From Halalkalibacter oceani (lineage in GTDB: Bacteria > Bacillota > Bacilli > Bacillales > Bacillaceae_D), in assembly GCF_023715705.1 (NCBI RefSeq), contig NZ_JAMBOS010000003.1, forward strand, positions 186,001-250,000: 64,000 bases of DNA. Reading direction: 5' to 3'. Positions 37,286 through 46,440 of the stretch are shown in pieces. The notes below the pieces were generated by a model, which worked only from the letters and a program-made list of their open reading frames with translations, was not told where the DNA came from and did no database searches. A program made the translations under genes and the position numbers. Numbering within the stretch: position 1 is the stretch's first letter; every line of letters begins with the position of its first letter.

Positions 37286-38152
37286 ATGAAGACAATGACA
37301 CTGCATGAGGCCCTTCGCTGGGCTTCTTCTTTTTTGGAGCAACGATCATTGGAGCAGCCTGTTGCGGAGTGGCTGCTCCGCCATTATTTACAAATTGACC
37401 GGGCGCAGCTACTGATGAGATTGCACGATCCTGTTAGCGATGAACTGCTAACGAGGCTGAAACAGGATCTCGCCCGCCATGTGGAAGGGATTCCCGTTCA
37501 GCATTTAATCGGGTACGAAGAGTTTTATGGCCGCCGGTTTACGGTGAATTCCGATGTTCTGATCCCCCGGCCGGAAACGGAGGAACTCGTTCAAACTGTT
37601 CTCGGGCTTAAGGCTTCATATTTTGCCGATCGCCGCGTGACGGTCGCCGATATTGGCACTGGCAGTGGGGCGATTGCTATAACCCTTGCAATGGAAGATC
37701 CGAAGCTTAACCTGTACGCGGTTGATATTTCTGAAGCGGCTTTAACGGTTGCCAAAAAAAATGCCACCGAGCTTGGCGCTTCTGTTTCGTTTTTACACGG
37801 TGATTTGCTGGAGCCCCTGTTTGAGCGTGAGCTAAGAATGGATATTGTCGTTTCCAATCCACCTTATATTCCACTGGCAGAGGAAGAGGAGCTGGCTGTT
37901 CATGTCAAAGAGCACGAGCCTCATCTCGCCCTGTTCGGTGGAGACGACGGCCTTGTTCTGTATCGTCGGATGGTCAGCCGGCTTCCCGCTGTTGTGAAGG
38001 ATGAAGCAATCATTGCTTTTGAAGTCGGCGTCGGTCAGGCCGAGGCTGTTAGAGAGATGCTGCAGCAAGCTTTTCCAATAGCAGAGACAGAAATCCGCCG
38101 CGATATCAACGGAAAAGAGCGGATCGTGCTCGCTTACGGGCAGCTGCGCTAA
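37286..38152 (+). CDS. prmC: Release-factor glutamine methyltransferase
   Basis: N5-glutamine methyltransferase acting on the GGQ glutamine of RF1 and RF2. 288 residues. An N-terminal helical domain precedes the SAM-binding IADIGTGSGAIAITLA-type site (ADIGTGSGAIAI around residue 118) and the catalytic NPPY (SNPPYIPL around 190). The start codon directly abuts the prfA stop, so the two are cotranscribed and translationally linked, as in most bacteria. Confidence 0.97.
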   Translation: MKTMTLHEALRWASSFLEQRSLEQPVAEWLLRHYLQIDRAQLLMRLHDPVSDELLTRLKQDLARHVEGIPVQHLIGYEEFYGRRFTVNSDVLIPRPETEELVQTVLGLKASYFADRRVTVADIGTGSGAIAITLAMEDPKLNLYAVDISEAALTVAKKNATELGASVSFLHGDLLEPLFERELRMDIVVSNPPYIPLAEEEELAVHVKEHEPHLALFGGDDGLVLYRRMVSRLPAVVKDEAIIAFEVGVGQAEAVREMLQQAFPIAETEIRRDINGKERIVLAYGQLR

Positions 38153-38166
38153 AAGCGGCTAGGTTT

Positions 38167-38175
38167 TTTGTCGAA
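38167..38175 (+). promoter_or_regulatory. Perfect Spo0A box upstream of spoIIR
   Basis: TTTGTCGAA fits the 0A-box consensus TTTGTCRAA exactly and ends nine bases before the sigma-F -35 element of spoIIR. Confidence 0.6.
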
Positions 38176-38184
38176 GACTGATAG

Positions 38185-38214
38185 GTTTAAAGAAGCACGA
38201 CCCTGGCGACAATG
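38185..38214 (+). promoter_or_regulatory. Sigma-F promoter of spoIIR
   Basis: GTTTA (38185-38189; consensus GYATA, one mismatch), 15-base spacer, GGCGACAATG (38205-38214), a full match to the sigma-F -10 pattern GGNNANAHTR. It places the transcript start near 38221 and so excludes the in-frame ATG at 38212. Confidence 0.8.
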
Positions 38215-38238
38215 GGTGTTGAAAGGGTGGTGCTTCAA

Positions 38239-38874
38239 ATGAAACCAACAGTTATTATTTATCTATTATTCTCGTTATTTGTCCTAGTATTGAGCTGGGA
38301 GGAGCAAAGCGCTAAGGCTGTTGCCACATTGCATCAGGAGATCAGTGCCGAAGAGGCGATTCGTTTACGAATTCTCGGCAACAGCGACGCAATCGGTGAT
38401 CAGGCGGTAAAGCGGGCGATTCGCGACCAGGTCAACGAGGCGATCAGCGAATGGGCCGTTGAACTTGATAGTGTGGAGGAAGCGAAGGACGTCATTTCGT
38501 CCAATCTATCGGCGATTGAAGAGATCGTTGCCGAAGAGCTGGAGCGGGCCGGTCTTGAGCAGACGTATCATGTTGAATTTACCGACGTTCAGTTTCCGAC
38601 GAAGCTGTATGGGAATCTTGTTTATCCAGCGGGTGTTTATGATGCTGTGCTCATTACCCTCGGTGAAGGAAAAGGAGAGAATTGGTGGTGTGTCTTATTT
38701 CCGCCGCTCTGTTTTCTGGAGATGGCCAACGGGGAAGCGGTAGAAAGCGCACAGGATACCGGAAGTGAAAGTGAGCAGGAAGAGGAAGCGGAAGATGAAG
38801 TCGAGGTTGCATTCTTTGTTGTCGAGTTATTTTCAAGTCTCTTTGACCGGATCTTTTCTTCTGAACAGGCATAA
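38239..38874 (+). CDS. spoIIR: Stage II sporulation protein R
   Basis: Signal protein made in the forespore and exported to trigger SpoIIGA, which processes pro-sigma-E in the mother cell. 211 residues. An N-terminal membrane/signal helix (PTVIIYLLFSLFVLVLSW) is followed by the family signature AIRLRILGNSDAIGDQAVKR and, later, ITLGEGKGENWWCVLFPPLC. ATG 38239 has AAAGGGTGG about eight bases upstream and fits the sigma-F promoter. The C-terminal region after about residue 165 is rich in Glu, an acidic insert compared with the B. subtilis protein as I remember it. Position after prmC is as in B. subtilis. Confidence 0.95.
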   Translation: MKPTVIIYLLFSLFVLVLSWEEQSAKAVATLHQEISAEEAIRLRILGNSDAIGDQAVKRAIRDQVNEAISEWAVELDSVEEAKDVISSNLSAIEEIVAEELERAGLEQTYHVEFTDVQFPTKLYGNLVYPAGVYDAVLITLGEGKGENWWCVLFPPLCFLEMANGEAVESAQDTGSESEQEEEAEDEVEVAFFVVELFSSLFDRIFSSEQA

Positions 38875-38929
38875 TGTGTACAAGCCATGCATATAGCTCT
38901 AGTAAGCAGATGATGAAAGGGTGAAAGGC

Positions 38930-39370
38930 ATGAGCATCGTCGTTCGGAGAGCTGAAGCGAAGGATTTGCTTTCCATTCAGTATCTGATTGCGAAAGCGGG
39001 ATTGCGTGAAGACGGCATCGAGCAGAACCTGGACGGATTTCTCGTCGTGTTAAATGAGGAGAACCAGCTCATTGGCACGGTCGGCATTGAACAGTACGAA
39101 CGGGACGGGCTTTTACGTTCACTCGTCCTCGATTCAAATATTTGGAACGCACAGCTGACCTTGGAGTTTTTGCAACTCGTGTTGCAATATGCCAAGGAGC
39201 AGGAGCTTGATAAAATCTATCTTTGCTCAAAAGGAACAAATACGTTGTTTCAACAGCTCGGTTTTCGGGAAGTGAAGGAGAAGGAAGTGCCTGAGACGGT
39301 TCAGGCTTCGGCTCATTATCAGCGCAACATCGGACTTGATACAAAGCTATGGGCATGTGAATTAGTATAA
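38930..39370 (+). CDS. ywlB: GNAT-family N-acetyltransferase (YwlB-like)
   Basis: 146-residue GNAT protein. Beta strands IVVRRAEAKDLLSI and FLVVLNEENQLIGTVGIEQY lead to the acetyl-CoA fold; GLLRSLVLDSNIW and the helix YAKEQELDKIYLCSKGTNTLFQQLGF follow, the last being the usual GNAT end motif. The acetyl-CoA loop (Q/RxxGxG/A) is degenerate. Substrate unknown; B. subtilis has ywlB at this place between spoIIR and ywlC. ATG 38930 uses AAAGGG eight bases upstream; GTG 38921 is an in-frame alternative. Confidence 0.85.
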   Translation: MSIVVRRAEAKDLLSIQYLIAKAGLREDGIEQNLDGFLVVLNEENQLIGTVGIEQYERDGLLRSLVLDSNIWNAQLTLEFLQLVLQYAKEQELDKIYLCSKGTNTLFQQLGFREVKEKEVPETVQASAHYQRNIGLDTKLWACELV

Positions 39371-39371
39371 C

Positions 39372-39402
39372 TTATTAACAAGTTATCCACAGGAGTGGAT
39401 AA
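39372..39402. promoter_or_regulatory. DnaA boxes in and beside the ywlB terminator
   Basis: TTATTAACA (39372-39380, one mismatch), TTATCCACA (39383-39391, perfect) and, on the other strand, AGTGGATAA (39394-39402, one mismatch from TGTGGATAA). Together with sites at the start of ywlC they make a DnaA-box cluster. Confidence 0.7.
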
Positions 39403-39414
39403 CTTGTTTTTTTC
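39377..39414 (+). terminator. Terminator after ywlB
   Basis: ACAAGTTATCCAC (39378-39390) pairs with GTGGATAACTTGT (39395-39407) around AGGA, followed by a T run. Its stem contains the perfect DnaA box. Confidence 0.9.
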
Positions 39415-39563
39415 ATTTTAACCAATTAAGACAGGAAGGAAAAAGGGAAAAACAGGTAAATGGCCAAATGTCTTGATTTGGCGGTTTTTTTGCTGAAAAA
39501 ACAGCGTCTGATTGACATCCGCAATCATCCTCTGCAAAATGGAGAGGATAGGAGCGATGAAAT

Positions 39564-40604
39564 GTGAGTTATGAACATACGGAGTATTGGATTGTGGATA
39601 AAAATATCAATCAGGAGCGAACAAAGGCGCAAATAAACGAAGCCGGGATGTGGATAAAAAAAGGAGAGGTTGTCGCCTTCCCGACAGAGACGGTTTACGG
39701 TCTCGGGGCGAACGCTTTCGATGAACAGGCCGTCCGGAAAATATTTGCGGCCAAGGGCCGGCCGAGCGACAATCCGCTGATCGTGCATATTGCCGAGCGT
39801 CAACAGCTCGATCAGCTGGTGACGGATGTATCACCACAGGCGGAAAGGCTGATTGCCCGCTTTTGGCCGGGACCGCTGACACTCATTTTCAAGAAAAAAA
39901 CGGCGGTCGCGCCAAGCGTAACAGCAGGGCTCGACACGGTCGCTGTCAGAATGCCCGATCATCCTGTCGCCAGCGCGTTGCTTCAGGCGGCGGGCGTCCC
40001 TGTTGCGGCGCCAAGCGCCAACCTATCTGGGAAGCCAAGCCCGACATCGGCAGCTCACGTTCGTCATGATCTCGATCATAAAATTGCCGGGATCGTCGAC
40101 GGAGGGAAAACCGGCGTCGGATTGGAATCAACCGTCCTTGATTGTTCAGGACAAGTACCTGTTCTCTACCGCCCCGGCGGTGTAACAAGGGAGGAAATTG
40201 AAGCAGAAATCGGCCCGGTTAGCCTCGATCTTGCGCTTCATTCAGAGCAGGAAACCCCAATGTCGCCAGGGATGAAGTATACGCATTATGCCCCTGCCGG
40301 CACGCTCTGGCTCGTGCCGGACCGTTCGCGCATTACGGAACTGGTCGCGCGTTCCAAGGCAGAAGGAAAGCGCGTCGGCGTTCTAACGACAATTGAGCGT
40401 CAGCCCGATTATCAGGCCGATCTCGTCATCGCCTGTGGAAAAAGAAGCAGCCTGGCAACGGTGGCCGCTGACTTGTATGAGAGCTTACGCGCCTTCGATC
40501 ATGCGGCAGTGGAAGTCATTTATGCAGAAACGTTCCCGGCTGAAGGCGTCGGAATTGCGATTATGAACCGGCTGGAAAAGGCCGCCGCGGGAAGAATGCT
40601 GTAA
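39564..40604 (+). CDS. ywlC: Threonylcarbamoyl-AMP synthase (Sua5/YwlC)
   Basis: Makes threonylcarbamoyl-AMP from threonine, bicarbonate and ATP, the first step of tRNA t6A37 modification. 346 residues, the long form: an N-terminal YrdC domain (VAFPTETVYGLGANAFD, KGRPSDNPLIVHI, APSANLSGKPSPT) plus the C-terminal Sua5 domain after the linker MSPGMKYTHYAPAG around residue 235. The start is GTG 39564 with AGGAG about nine bases upstream; the ATG at 39557 runs into a stop. Two perfect DnaA boxes lie inside its first 100 bases. Confidence 0.96.
   Translation: MSYEHTEYWIVDKNINQERTKAQINEAGMWIKKGEVVAFPTETVYGLGANAFDEQAVRKIFAAKGRPSDNPLIVHIAERQQLDQLVTDVSPQAERLIARFWPGPLTLIFKKKTAVAPSVTAGLDTVAVRMPDHPVASALLQAAGVPVAAPSANLSGKPSPTSAAHVRHDLDHKIAGIVDGGKTGVGLESTVLDCSGQVPVLYRPGGVTREEIEAEIGPVSLDLALHSEQETPMSPGMKYTHYAPAGTLWLVPDRSRITELVARSKAEGKRVGVLTTIERQPDYQADLVIACGKRSSLATVAADLYESLRAFDHAAVEVIYAETFPAEGVGIAIMNRLEKAAAGRML
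39569..39657. promoter_or_regulatory. DnaA boxes inside the start of ywlC
   Basis: TTATGAACA (39569-39577, one mismatch) and two perfect reverse-strand boxes, TGTGGATAA at 39593-39601 and 39649-39657. With the three upstream sites there are six boxes, three of them perfect, within 286 bases. Confidence 0.75.
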
Positions 40605-40696
40605 GCAAGGCCGCCCCACCACTTACACTCCTACACATGTTTGGTTTTGGACGTGCATAGAGTAGAGAGAGCATGTCTGTAATGAGGAGTGGTGGG

Positions 40697-41239
40697 ATGA
40701 GCGAATGGGTCGCGTTATTTATTATGGCTAGTGCGCTCGGGATGGACGCATTTTCGGTGTCGCTTGGACTTGGAATGCTGGGGCTGCGGCTGCGGCAAGT
40801 TTTTCAAATCGGTTTTACGATCGGGATCTTTCATATGATTATGCCGCTGTTAGGGGTTGCTGCCGGAAAAATGCTATCGAGTTATTTTAGTATGCTGGCC
40901 ACCTTTATTGGCGGCGGCTTGCTTTTTTTGATCGGTTTGCAAATGGTGAGCTCCGCTTTCAGAGCGAATCAGGAATCGACGTTAAAGCCACATGGGCTTG
41001 GACTGTTTCTTTTTGCGCTGAGCGTCAGTCTTGACAGCTTCTCGGCCGGACTTGGCTTAGGCATGCTCGGAGCGAAAACCTTGCTCACCGTGGTGATGTT
41101 CGGAGCGGCGAGCATGCTTCTTGCCTGGATCGGCTTAATGATGGGACGCAGGTTTCAGCATTATATCGGTGCCTATGGCGAGCTGTTGGGCGGCTGCATC
41201 TTAATCGGCTTCGGCATCAGGCTGTTTTTGCCGATATAA
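40697..41239 (+). CDS. mntP: Manganese efflux pump MntP
   Basis: 180-residue membrane protein with six transmembrane helices in two repeats. Each repeat carries the conserved aspartate motif, GMDAFSVSLGLG around residue 14 and SLDSFSAGLGLG around 115. It exports Mn2+. ATG 40697 has AGGAG seven bases upstream; the longer frame from 40673 has none. No yybP-ykoY manganese riboswitch fold is evident in the 90-base gap before it. The equivalent B. subtilis gene is ywlD. Confidence 0.93.
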   Translation: MSEWVALFIMASALGMDAFSVSLGLGMLGLRLRQVFQIGFTIGIFHMIMPLLGVAAGKMLSSYFSMLATFIGGGLLFLIGLQMVSSAFRANQESTLKPHGLGLFLFALSVSLDSFSAGLGLGMLGAKTLLTVVMFGAASMLLAWIGLMMGRRFQHYIGAYGELLGGCILIGFGIRLFLPI

Positions 41240-41343
41240 GACCGGCTTTATCGATCGCCCGTGTACCGTTTTTAGTGTGAATGTGATAAGATGGAACTAG
41301 ACAGAAAAATGAAAAAGAAAAGTGTTTTTAGGGAGTAATATTG

Positions 41344-41817
41344 ATGGATGAACAGGAGTTGATAGCCTTGTTAAAAAAGAAGATTTTATTTGTGTGTACC
41401 GGCAATACGTGCCGTAGTCCAATGGCTGAAGCCCTGCTGCGCAGCCGTACCGCTGAAGTTGAAGTGAGGTCGGCGGGCATTCATGCATTGCCGAGCATGC
41501 CGGCATCAGACGGAACAAGGGCGATCCTGGAGGAAAAGGCGATATCGCCGGATCATACCTCTCAGGCTGTGTCTGCTGATTTATTGAACTGGGCGGACCT
41601 TGTTCTGACGATGACCAGATCTCACAAAGAGGCCATTCAGCTTCTCTTTCCTGAGTTAAGTGAACATGTTCACACATTGAAGGAATTTGTCGATGACGAG
41701 TCAGAGGAGGTCGATATCGTCGATCCGATTGGCGGGTCGCTTGAGGACTACCGGCACACAGCGAAAGAAATTGAGAACTGCTTGGACAAGTTAACACACA
41801 AACTAGCGAATTTGTGA
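41344..41817 (+). CDS. ywlE: Protein-arginine phosphatase YwlE
   Basis: Low-molecular-weight phosphatase fold, about 157 residues. The P-loop is CTGNTCRSP; the threonine after Asn is the residue that fits YwlE to phospho-arginine instead of phospho-tyrosine. The acid catalyst is in DPIGG near residue 128. It reverses protein-arginine phosphorylation by McsB, which marks proteins for ClpCP degradation. The start is uncertain: ATG 41344 has AGGGA eight bases upstream and gives a 10-residue lead; TTG 41368 has AGGAG at a good distance and gives a start closer to the catalytic strand. An extended -10 TGATAAGAT lies at 41284. Confidence 0.92.
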   Translation: MDEQELIALLKKKILFVCTGNTCRSPMAEALLRSRTAEVEVRSAGIHALPSMPASDGTRAILEEKAISPDHTSQAVSADLLNWADLVLTMTRSHKEAIQLLFPELSEHVHTLKEFVDDESEEVDIVDPIGGSLEDYRHTAKEIENCLDKLTHKLANL

Positions 41818-41833
41818 AAGGTGGAGACATGAG

Positions 41834-43129
41834 GTGGGGGAAAAAAAGAGCTATCGGGCCAGCATCAGAAAAAAGCTGGTTATTGGAATTAGTGGTTTAG
41901 CCGTTGTGACATTTGGGTTTAGTGCTATTTTTATTTTTGTTTTAGCTGATCTGTTGGAAGGGAGCCTTGGGATTAGTCGCGAGGCCTTTATCGTCTTTAC
42001 ATTAATAAAAGGTGTGTTCTGGAGCGGCGTACTCGGCTACCTGTTCGCGCCATTAATTACAAAGCCGATTAAAGAAATTGAACAGGCGGCGCGGCTGGCG
42101 GCTGCCGGCAATATCCAGCACGATATAAAAGTATCGAAGTCCGATGATGAAATCAGATCGCTCGGGCTTGCTTACAACGAAATGTTGAGAAGCCTGCGCC
42201 ATATGGTTAAGGACATTGATGATAACTTTAATGAAACAAATAAGAAAGTGAATGAAATTACAAGCGCCTCTGAAATCGCCGCTTCAAAAGCGTCGCAAAT
42301 CGGTTTGACGATGGATGAAATTGCGCAGGGGGCCGAAAATTCGGCGAACGCAATACAAAATACGGCCGAGTCGATGGAGGATGTGGCGCAAATTGCTGAA
42401 AGTGTACAAATGCGTGCCAATACATCAAAGGAATCATCAGAGGCAATGGTACATACGCTAACGGAAAGCAGAAAGGTTGTCGATTCTCTCGTTCAGGGCA
42501 TCAAGCAGCTTGCGCAGGATAATGAAAAGTCACTGACGGTTGTCGGCAGGCTGGAAACCCAGGCGAAGGAAGTCGGCGATATTATTTCGCTCGTGGGCGA
42601 TATCGCCGGACAGACGAATCTGCTTGCTTTAAATGCTTCGATCGAAGCGGCGCGCGCCGGCGAACAGGGAAAAGGCTTTGCGGTTGTCGCCGATGAAGTG
42701 CGGAAGCTGGCTGATGAAAGCGCCCAGGCGGTTCAGGGGATTACAGACTTGATTCACAATATCCAGTCCGAGGTAAAAAATGTCGTCGAGCAAATCGGTG
42801 AACAAGTAAAAGTGGCAAATGAGCAGTCAGAGCATGGAACAAAAACAAACGAAGCGATCAGCGAAGTGGAAAGGTCGGTTCATGAGGTTGCCGCTGTTAT
42901 CGCCGAAATTTCGCGGATGATTGACCGGCAGATGGAATCGATTAAGAAGACGACGCATGAATCCCAGGAAGTCGCTGCGATTGCCGAAGAAACTTCAGCC
43001 GGTTCAACTGAGATTTCTTCAATGACAGAACAGCAGTCAAGCGTGATTCGTGAAATGGCCGGAACTGCTCATGAGCTTTCTGAACAGGCGAAAAAGCTGA
43101 AAGCGACGATTGGAAAATTTACAATATAA
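41834..43129 (+). CDS. Methyl-accepting chemotaxis protein without sensor ectodomain
   Basis: 431-residue chemoreceptor-type protein. Two transmembrane helices (about 16-40 and 53-72) are separated by only some 12 residues, so there is no extracellular ligand domain. A HAMP domain follows ([19 protein letters not shown]), then a long coiled coil with the signalling tip [20 protein letters not shown] around residue 285. It should signal to CheW-CheA, sensing through the membrane or cytoplasm, or through another protein. GTG start 41834, preceded by GGTGG. It stands between ywlE and rpiB, a place where I do not recall such a gene in B. subtilis. Confidence 0.92.
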   Translation: MGEKKSYRASIRKKLVIGISGLAVVTFGFSAIFIFVLADLLEGSLGISREAFIVFTLIKGVFWSGVLGYLFAPLITKPIKEIEQAARLAAAGNIQHDIKVSKSDDEIRSLGLAYNEMLRSLRHMVKDIDDNFNETNKKVNEITSASEIAASKASQIGLTMDEIAQGAENSANAIQNTAESMEDVAQIAESVQMRANTSKESSEAMVHTLTESRKVVDSLVQGIKQLAQDNEKSLTVVGRLETQAKEVGDIISLVGDIAGQTNLLALNASIEAARAGEQGKGFAVVADEVRKLADESAQAVQGITDLIHNIQSEVKNVVEQIGEQVKVANEQSEHGTKTNEAISEVERSVHEVAAVIAEISRMIDRQMESIKKTTHESQEVAAIAEETSAGSTEISSMTEQQSSVIREMAGTAHELSEQAKKLKATIGKFTI

Positions 43130-43191
43130 AAAGAGCTTTCTGAGAAGTTCTTATGCTCGATGAATATTTGGAAGCAGATGGAGTGATTTTA

Positions 43192-43629
43192 ATGAAAGTA
43201 GCAATTGGTTCAGATCATGGTGGGATTCAAATTCGTGAGGAAATCAAAAAGTTGATGGATGAGCTTGGTATCGAGTATCGGGACTTCGGTTGTGAATGTG
43301 ATACATCGGTTGATTATCCCGACTATGCGATCCCGGTCGCGGAAAAGGTCGCAAGCGGCGAGTTTGATCGCGGAATTCTGATTTGCGGTACAGGAATCGG
43401 GATGTCGATTGCCGCCAACAAGGTGAAAGGCATCCGCTGCGCACTCGTGCATGACTGCTTTAGTGCGAAGGCGACGCGCGAGCATAACGACAGCAACGTT
43501 CTGGCGATGGGAGAACGCGTCATCGGTGCCGGTCTTGCGCGTGAAATTGCGACGATCTGGCTGCAGACAGACTATGAAGGAGGCCGGCACGAACGTCGTG
43601 TTGGCAAGATTACTGAGTACGAAGCGTAA
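43192..43629 (+). CDS. rpiB: Ribose-5-phosphate isomerase B
   Basis: Interconverts ribose 5-phosphate and ribulose 5-phosphate. 145 residues of the RpiB/LacAB family. MKVAIGSDHGGIQIREE opens the fold; the active-site cysteine is in LICGTGIGMSIAANKVKGIR around residue 65, followed by the anion-hole loop ending REHNDSNVLAMGERVIG. ATG 43192 is supported by an upstream GGAG and by homologue starts; the 43153 start adds 13 unsupported residues. Followed 14 bases later by ywlG. Confidence 0.95.
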   Translation: MKVAIGSDHGGIQIREEIKKLMDELGIEYRDFGCECDTSVDYPDYAIPVAEKVASGEFDRGILICGTGIGMSIAANKVKGIRCALVHDCFSAKATREHNDSNVLAMGERVIGAGLAREIATIWLQTDYEGGRHERRVGKITEYEA

Positions 43630-43643
43630 TCAAGGAGGCTTTT

Positions 43644-44252
43644 ATGAATGCGTCAACAGAATTGATTGAGCGGCAGGTCCTTGACGTGCTGGCGGATTTG
43701 CATCAGGCGATGCCTTTAACGGAGGATGTCCTGCTTGTCATCGGGACAAGCACCAGTGAAGTTATCGGTGCAAAAATTGGTTCAAATGGATCCGAGGAAG
43801 TGGCGGCGGCGATTTATCGTGCTTTAGCGCAGCAGCATGAACAAACCGGGGTCCAGCTTGCCTTTCAATGCTGTGAACACTTAAATCGCGCTCTTGTCGT
43901 CGAAAGAAAGACGGCAAGAGCGCGCGGCTATGAGATCGTCTCCGCCGTCCCGGTCCGTGAGGCCGGCGGCGCGATGGCGGCGTATGCCTTCCGCAAGATG
44001 CGCGATCCTGTTCTCGTCGAAGAAATTTCGTGCGAGGCCGGGATTGATATAGGCGATACATTGATCGGCATGCATTTGAAAAAGGTGGCAATTCCGGTCA
44101 GAGGCTCGGTAAAGATGATTGGTGCGGCACATGTAACGATGGCGGTGACAAGACCGAAATTAATTGGCGGTGGCCGGGCTGTCTATGTCCGTGATGGATT
44201 GCCGAAGGATAGCAAATGCGACTTTGGTGAACAAAAAAAGAAATTTGAATGA
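43644..44252 (+). CDS. ywlG: UPF0340 family protein YwlG
   Basis: 202-residue conserved protein of the TIGR01440/UPF0340 family, found in Firmicutes between rpiB and glyA as here. Visible features are a helical N-terminus, VLLVIGTSTSEVIGAKIG around residue 30, HLNRALVVER around 80, and the C-terminal IGAAHVTMAVTRPKLIGGGRAVY. Biochemical function is not known to me. Start ATG follows AAGGAGGC. It is translated in series with rpiB. Confidence 0.92.
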   Translation: MNASTELIERQVLDVLADLHQAMPLTEDVLLVIGTSTSEVIGAKIGSNGSEEVAAAIYRALAQQHEQTGVQLAFQCCEHLNRALVVERKTARARGYEIVSAVPVREAGGAMAAYAFRKMRDPVLVEEISCEAGIDIGDTLIGMHLKKVAIPVRGSVKMIGAAHVTMAVTRPKLIGGGRAVYVRDGLPKDSKCDFGEQKKKFE

Positions 44253-44354
44253 TTTCGTACGGAAATAAACCTCAAAATGTGATAAGATAAAAGCGGAAGA
44301 ATAGTTTTTTTGATCGAATGACGAAAGTTAATGGATTGGGAAGGGGAATGGAGA

Positions 44355-45596
44355 ATGTCATTACAAAAGCAAGACCCGAACGTATTTGCAGCAATTCAAC
44401 AGGAATTGGGGCGTCAACGCGACAAGATTGAATTGATTGCTTCAGAGAACTTTGTTAGTCCGGCAGTCATGGAAGCGCAAGGCTCTGTGTTAACGAACAA
44501 ATATGCGGAAGGGTATCCAGGGCGCCGTTACTACGGTGGCTGTGAATATGTGGATATTGTCGAGGATTTAGCGAGAGACCGTGCAAAAGAGATCTTTGGT
44601 GCTGAATATGTCAATGTGCAGCCTCACTCCGGAGCACAGGCGAATATGGCGGTTTATTTTACGATCCTCGAGCCGGGCGATACAGTCCTCGGAATGAATT
44701 TGTCTCATGGCGGACATTTAACCCACGGAAGTCCGGTTAACTTCAGCGGCGTGCTTTATAATTTCGTAGAATATGGTGTCGATAAAGATACGCAGCGCCT
44801 TGACTATAACGAGCTGCAAAAGCTGGCGGAGACCCATAAGCCGAAGCTGATCGTCGCTGGAGCGAGTGCTTACCCACGTGAAATCGATTTTGCCAAATTC
44901 CGTGAAATTGCTGACAGTGTAGGTGCCTATTTAATGGTTGATATGGCTCACATCGCCGGTCTTGTAGCGGCAGGTCTGCATCCTAACCCGGTGCCGCACG
45001 CCCATTTTGTCACGACAACGACTCATAAGACGCTTCGCGGTCCGCGCGGCGGAATGATTCTTTGCAAAGAAGAGTTCGGTAAGAAAATTGATAAGTCGAT
45101 TTTCCCGGGAATTCAAGGTGGTCCTCTCATGCATGTGATTGCCGCCAAAGCAGTTGCCTTCGGAGAAGCGTTGTCACCTGATTTTAAAACATATGCTCAG
45201 GCCATTAAGACGAACGCCAAGCGCTTGGGAGAAAAGCTTGTCAGCGAAGGAATCAATCTCGTCTCAGGCGGTACGGATAATCATTTGCTTTTGCTTGATT
45301 TGCGTTCCCTTAACTTGACAGGAAAAGTAGCCGAGAAGGCCCTTGATGAAGTTGGAATTACTACGAATAAAAATACAATTCCGTTTGATCCTGAAAGCCC
45401 GTTTGTAACAAGCGGGATCCGGATCGGAACGGCTGCTGCGACATCGCGCGGCTTTGATGAAGAAGCAATGGATGAAATCGGCGCGATCATTGCGTTAACG
45501 CTTAAGAATATTGAAAATGAAGAGAAGCTGGAAGAAGCACGTTCACGCGTAGCGGCGTTAACGGCCAAATTCCCGATGTACGAGCATTTAGGATAA
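44355..45596 (+). CDS. glyA: Serine hydroxymethyltransferase
   Basis: PLP enzyme converting serine and tetrahydrofolate to glycine and methylene-tetrahydrofolate. 413 residues. Key segments are [33 protein letters not shown], and the PLP lysine in [13 protein letters not shown] around residue 226. ATG 44355 has AAGGGG eight bases upstream; the longer frame from 44331 lacks a ribosome site. A TGATAAGAT extended -10 (44280-44288) lies upstream. Order ywlG-glyA-upp matches B. subtilis. Confidence 0.97.
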   Translation: MSLQKQDPNVFAAIQQELGRQRDKIELIASENFVSPAVMEAQGSVLTNKYAEGYPGRRYYGGCEYVDIVEDLARDRAKEIFGAEYVNVQPHSGAQANMAVYFTILEPGDTVLGMNLSHGGHLTHGSPVNFSGVLYNFVEYGVDKDTQRLDYNELQKLAETHKPKLIVAGASAYPREIDFAKFREIADSVGAYLMVDMAHIAGLVAAGLHPNPVPHAHFVTTTTHKTLRGPRGGMILCKEEFGKKIDKSIFPGIQGGPLMHVIAAKAVAFGEALSPDFKTYAQAIKTNAKRLGEKLVSEGINLVSGGTDNHLLLLDLRSLNLTGKVAEKALDEVGITTNKNTIPFDPESPFVTSGIRIGTAAATSRGFDEEAMDEIGAIIALTLKNIENEEKLEEARSRVAALTAKFPMYEHLG

Positions 45597-45605
45597 AATT
45601 TACTC

Positions 45606-45645
45606 AGCCTGTGTTGTTCCTCATGAGCAATGCAGGCTTTTTTTG
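45606..45645 (+). terminator. Terminator after glyA
   Basis: AGCCTG (45606-45611) pairs with CAGGCT (45633-45638), extended by imperfect pairs, then a run of seven T. Confidence 0.8.
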
Positions 45646-45713
45646 CAAACAGGTAGCCTTTACAGAAGCAATCGTTCAAGGAAAAGCTGATTTAAGATTC
45701 TTGTCGATTCGGC

Positions 45714-45742
45714 TTGCTAAGTAGTAGTCATTCAAGTAGAAT
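45714..45742 (+). promoter_or_regulatory. Candidate promoter of upp
   Basis: TTGCTA (45714-45719), 17-base spacer, TAGAAT (45737-45742), 45 bases before upp. Confidence 0.55.
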
Positions 45743-45786
45743 TTTCAAAGAGTGATGTTAAAAGAACGGAAAAGGAGCCGAAGTAG

Positions 45787-46416
45787 ATGAGCAAAGTTTT
45801 TGTATTTGACCACCCTTTAATTCAACATAAATTGACGTACATACGTGATAAATCAACCGGGACAAAGGAGTTCCGGGAGCTTGTCGATGAAGTGGCGGGA
45901 TTGATGGCCTTTGAGATCACGCGCGATTTGCCATTGAAGGATGTCACTGTGGAAACGCCAGTCGGACAAGCTGCTTCAAAAAAAATCGCCGGGAAGAAAT
46001 TAGGACTAGTGCCGATCCTTCGGGCAGGACTTGGAATGACCGATGGTATTTTACGGATGATTCCGGCCGCGCGGGTCGGGCATGTCGGCCTTTATCGTGA
46101 TCCGGAAACGCTGAAGCCGGTTGAATATTATGTGAAGCTGCCCGCTGATGTCAAGGAGAGAGAGTTTATCGTGATTGATCCGATGCTTGCCACAGGCGGT
46201 TCGGCAGTTGAAGCGATTAACAGCTTGAAGAAGCGTGGCGCAAGATCAATAAAGCTGATGTGTCTTGTCGCCGCTCCAGAGGGAGTGGAAGCGGTGCAGG
46301 AGGCACATCCGGATGTTGATATTTTCCTGGCGGCATTGGATGAGAAATTGAATGAGAAGGGCTACATCGTACCTGGTTTGGGAGACGCGGGAGATCGTTT
46401 GTTTGGAACGAAATAG
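45787..46416 (+). CDS. upp: Uracil phosphoribosyltransferase
   Basis: Converts uracil and PRPP to UMP. 209 residues. The PRPP loop is [17 protein letters not shown] around residue 130, and the uracil-binding C-terminus [18 protein letters not shown] is complete. [22 protein letters not shown] is the conserved N-terminus. Start ATG is close after AAAAGGAG. Together with mnaA, 24 bases later, it forms a short operon ahead of the atp region. Confidence 0.97.
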   Translation: MSKVFVFDHPLIQHKLTYIRDKSTGTKEFRELVDEVAGLMAFEITRDLPLKDVTVETPVGQAASKKIAGKKLGLVPILRAGLGMTDGILRMIPAARVGHVGLYRDPETLKPVEYYVKLPADVKEREFIVIDPMLATGGSAVEAINSLKKRGARSIKLMCLVAAPEGVEAVQEAHPDVDIFLAALDEKLNEKGYIVPGLGDAGDRLFGTK

Positions 46417-46440
46417 GACGTCAACTGGAGGAGCGCAATC

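Noticed and set aside
40605-40696. Manganese riboswitch upstream of mntP
   Set aside because: The gap is only about 90 bases and shows none of the expected conserved loops.
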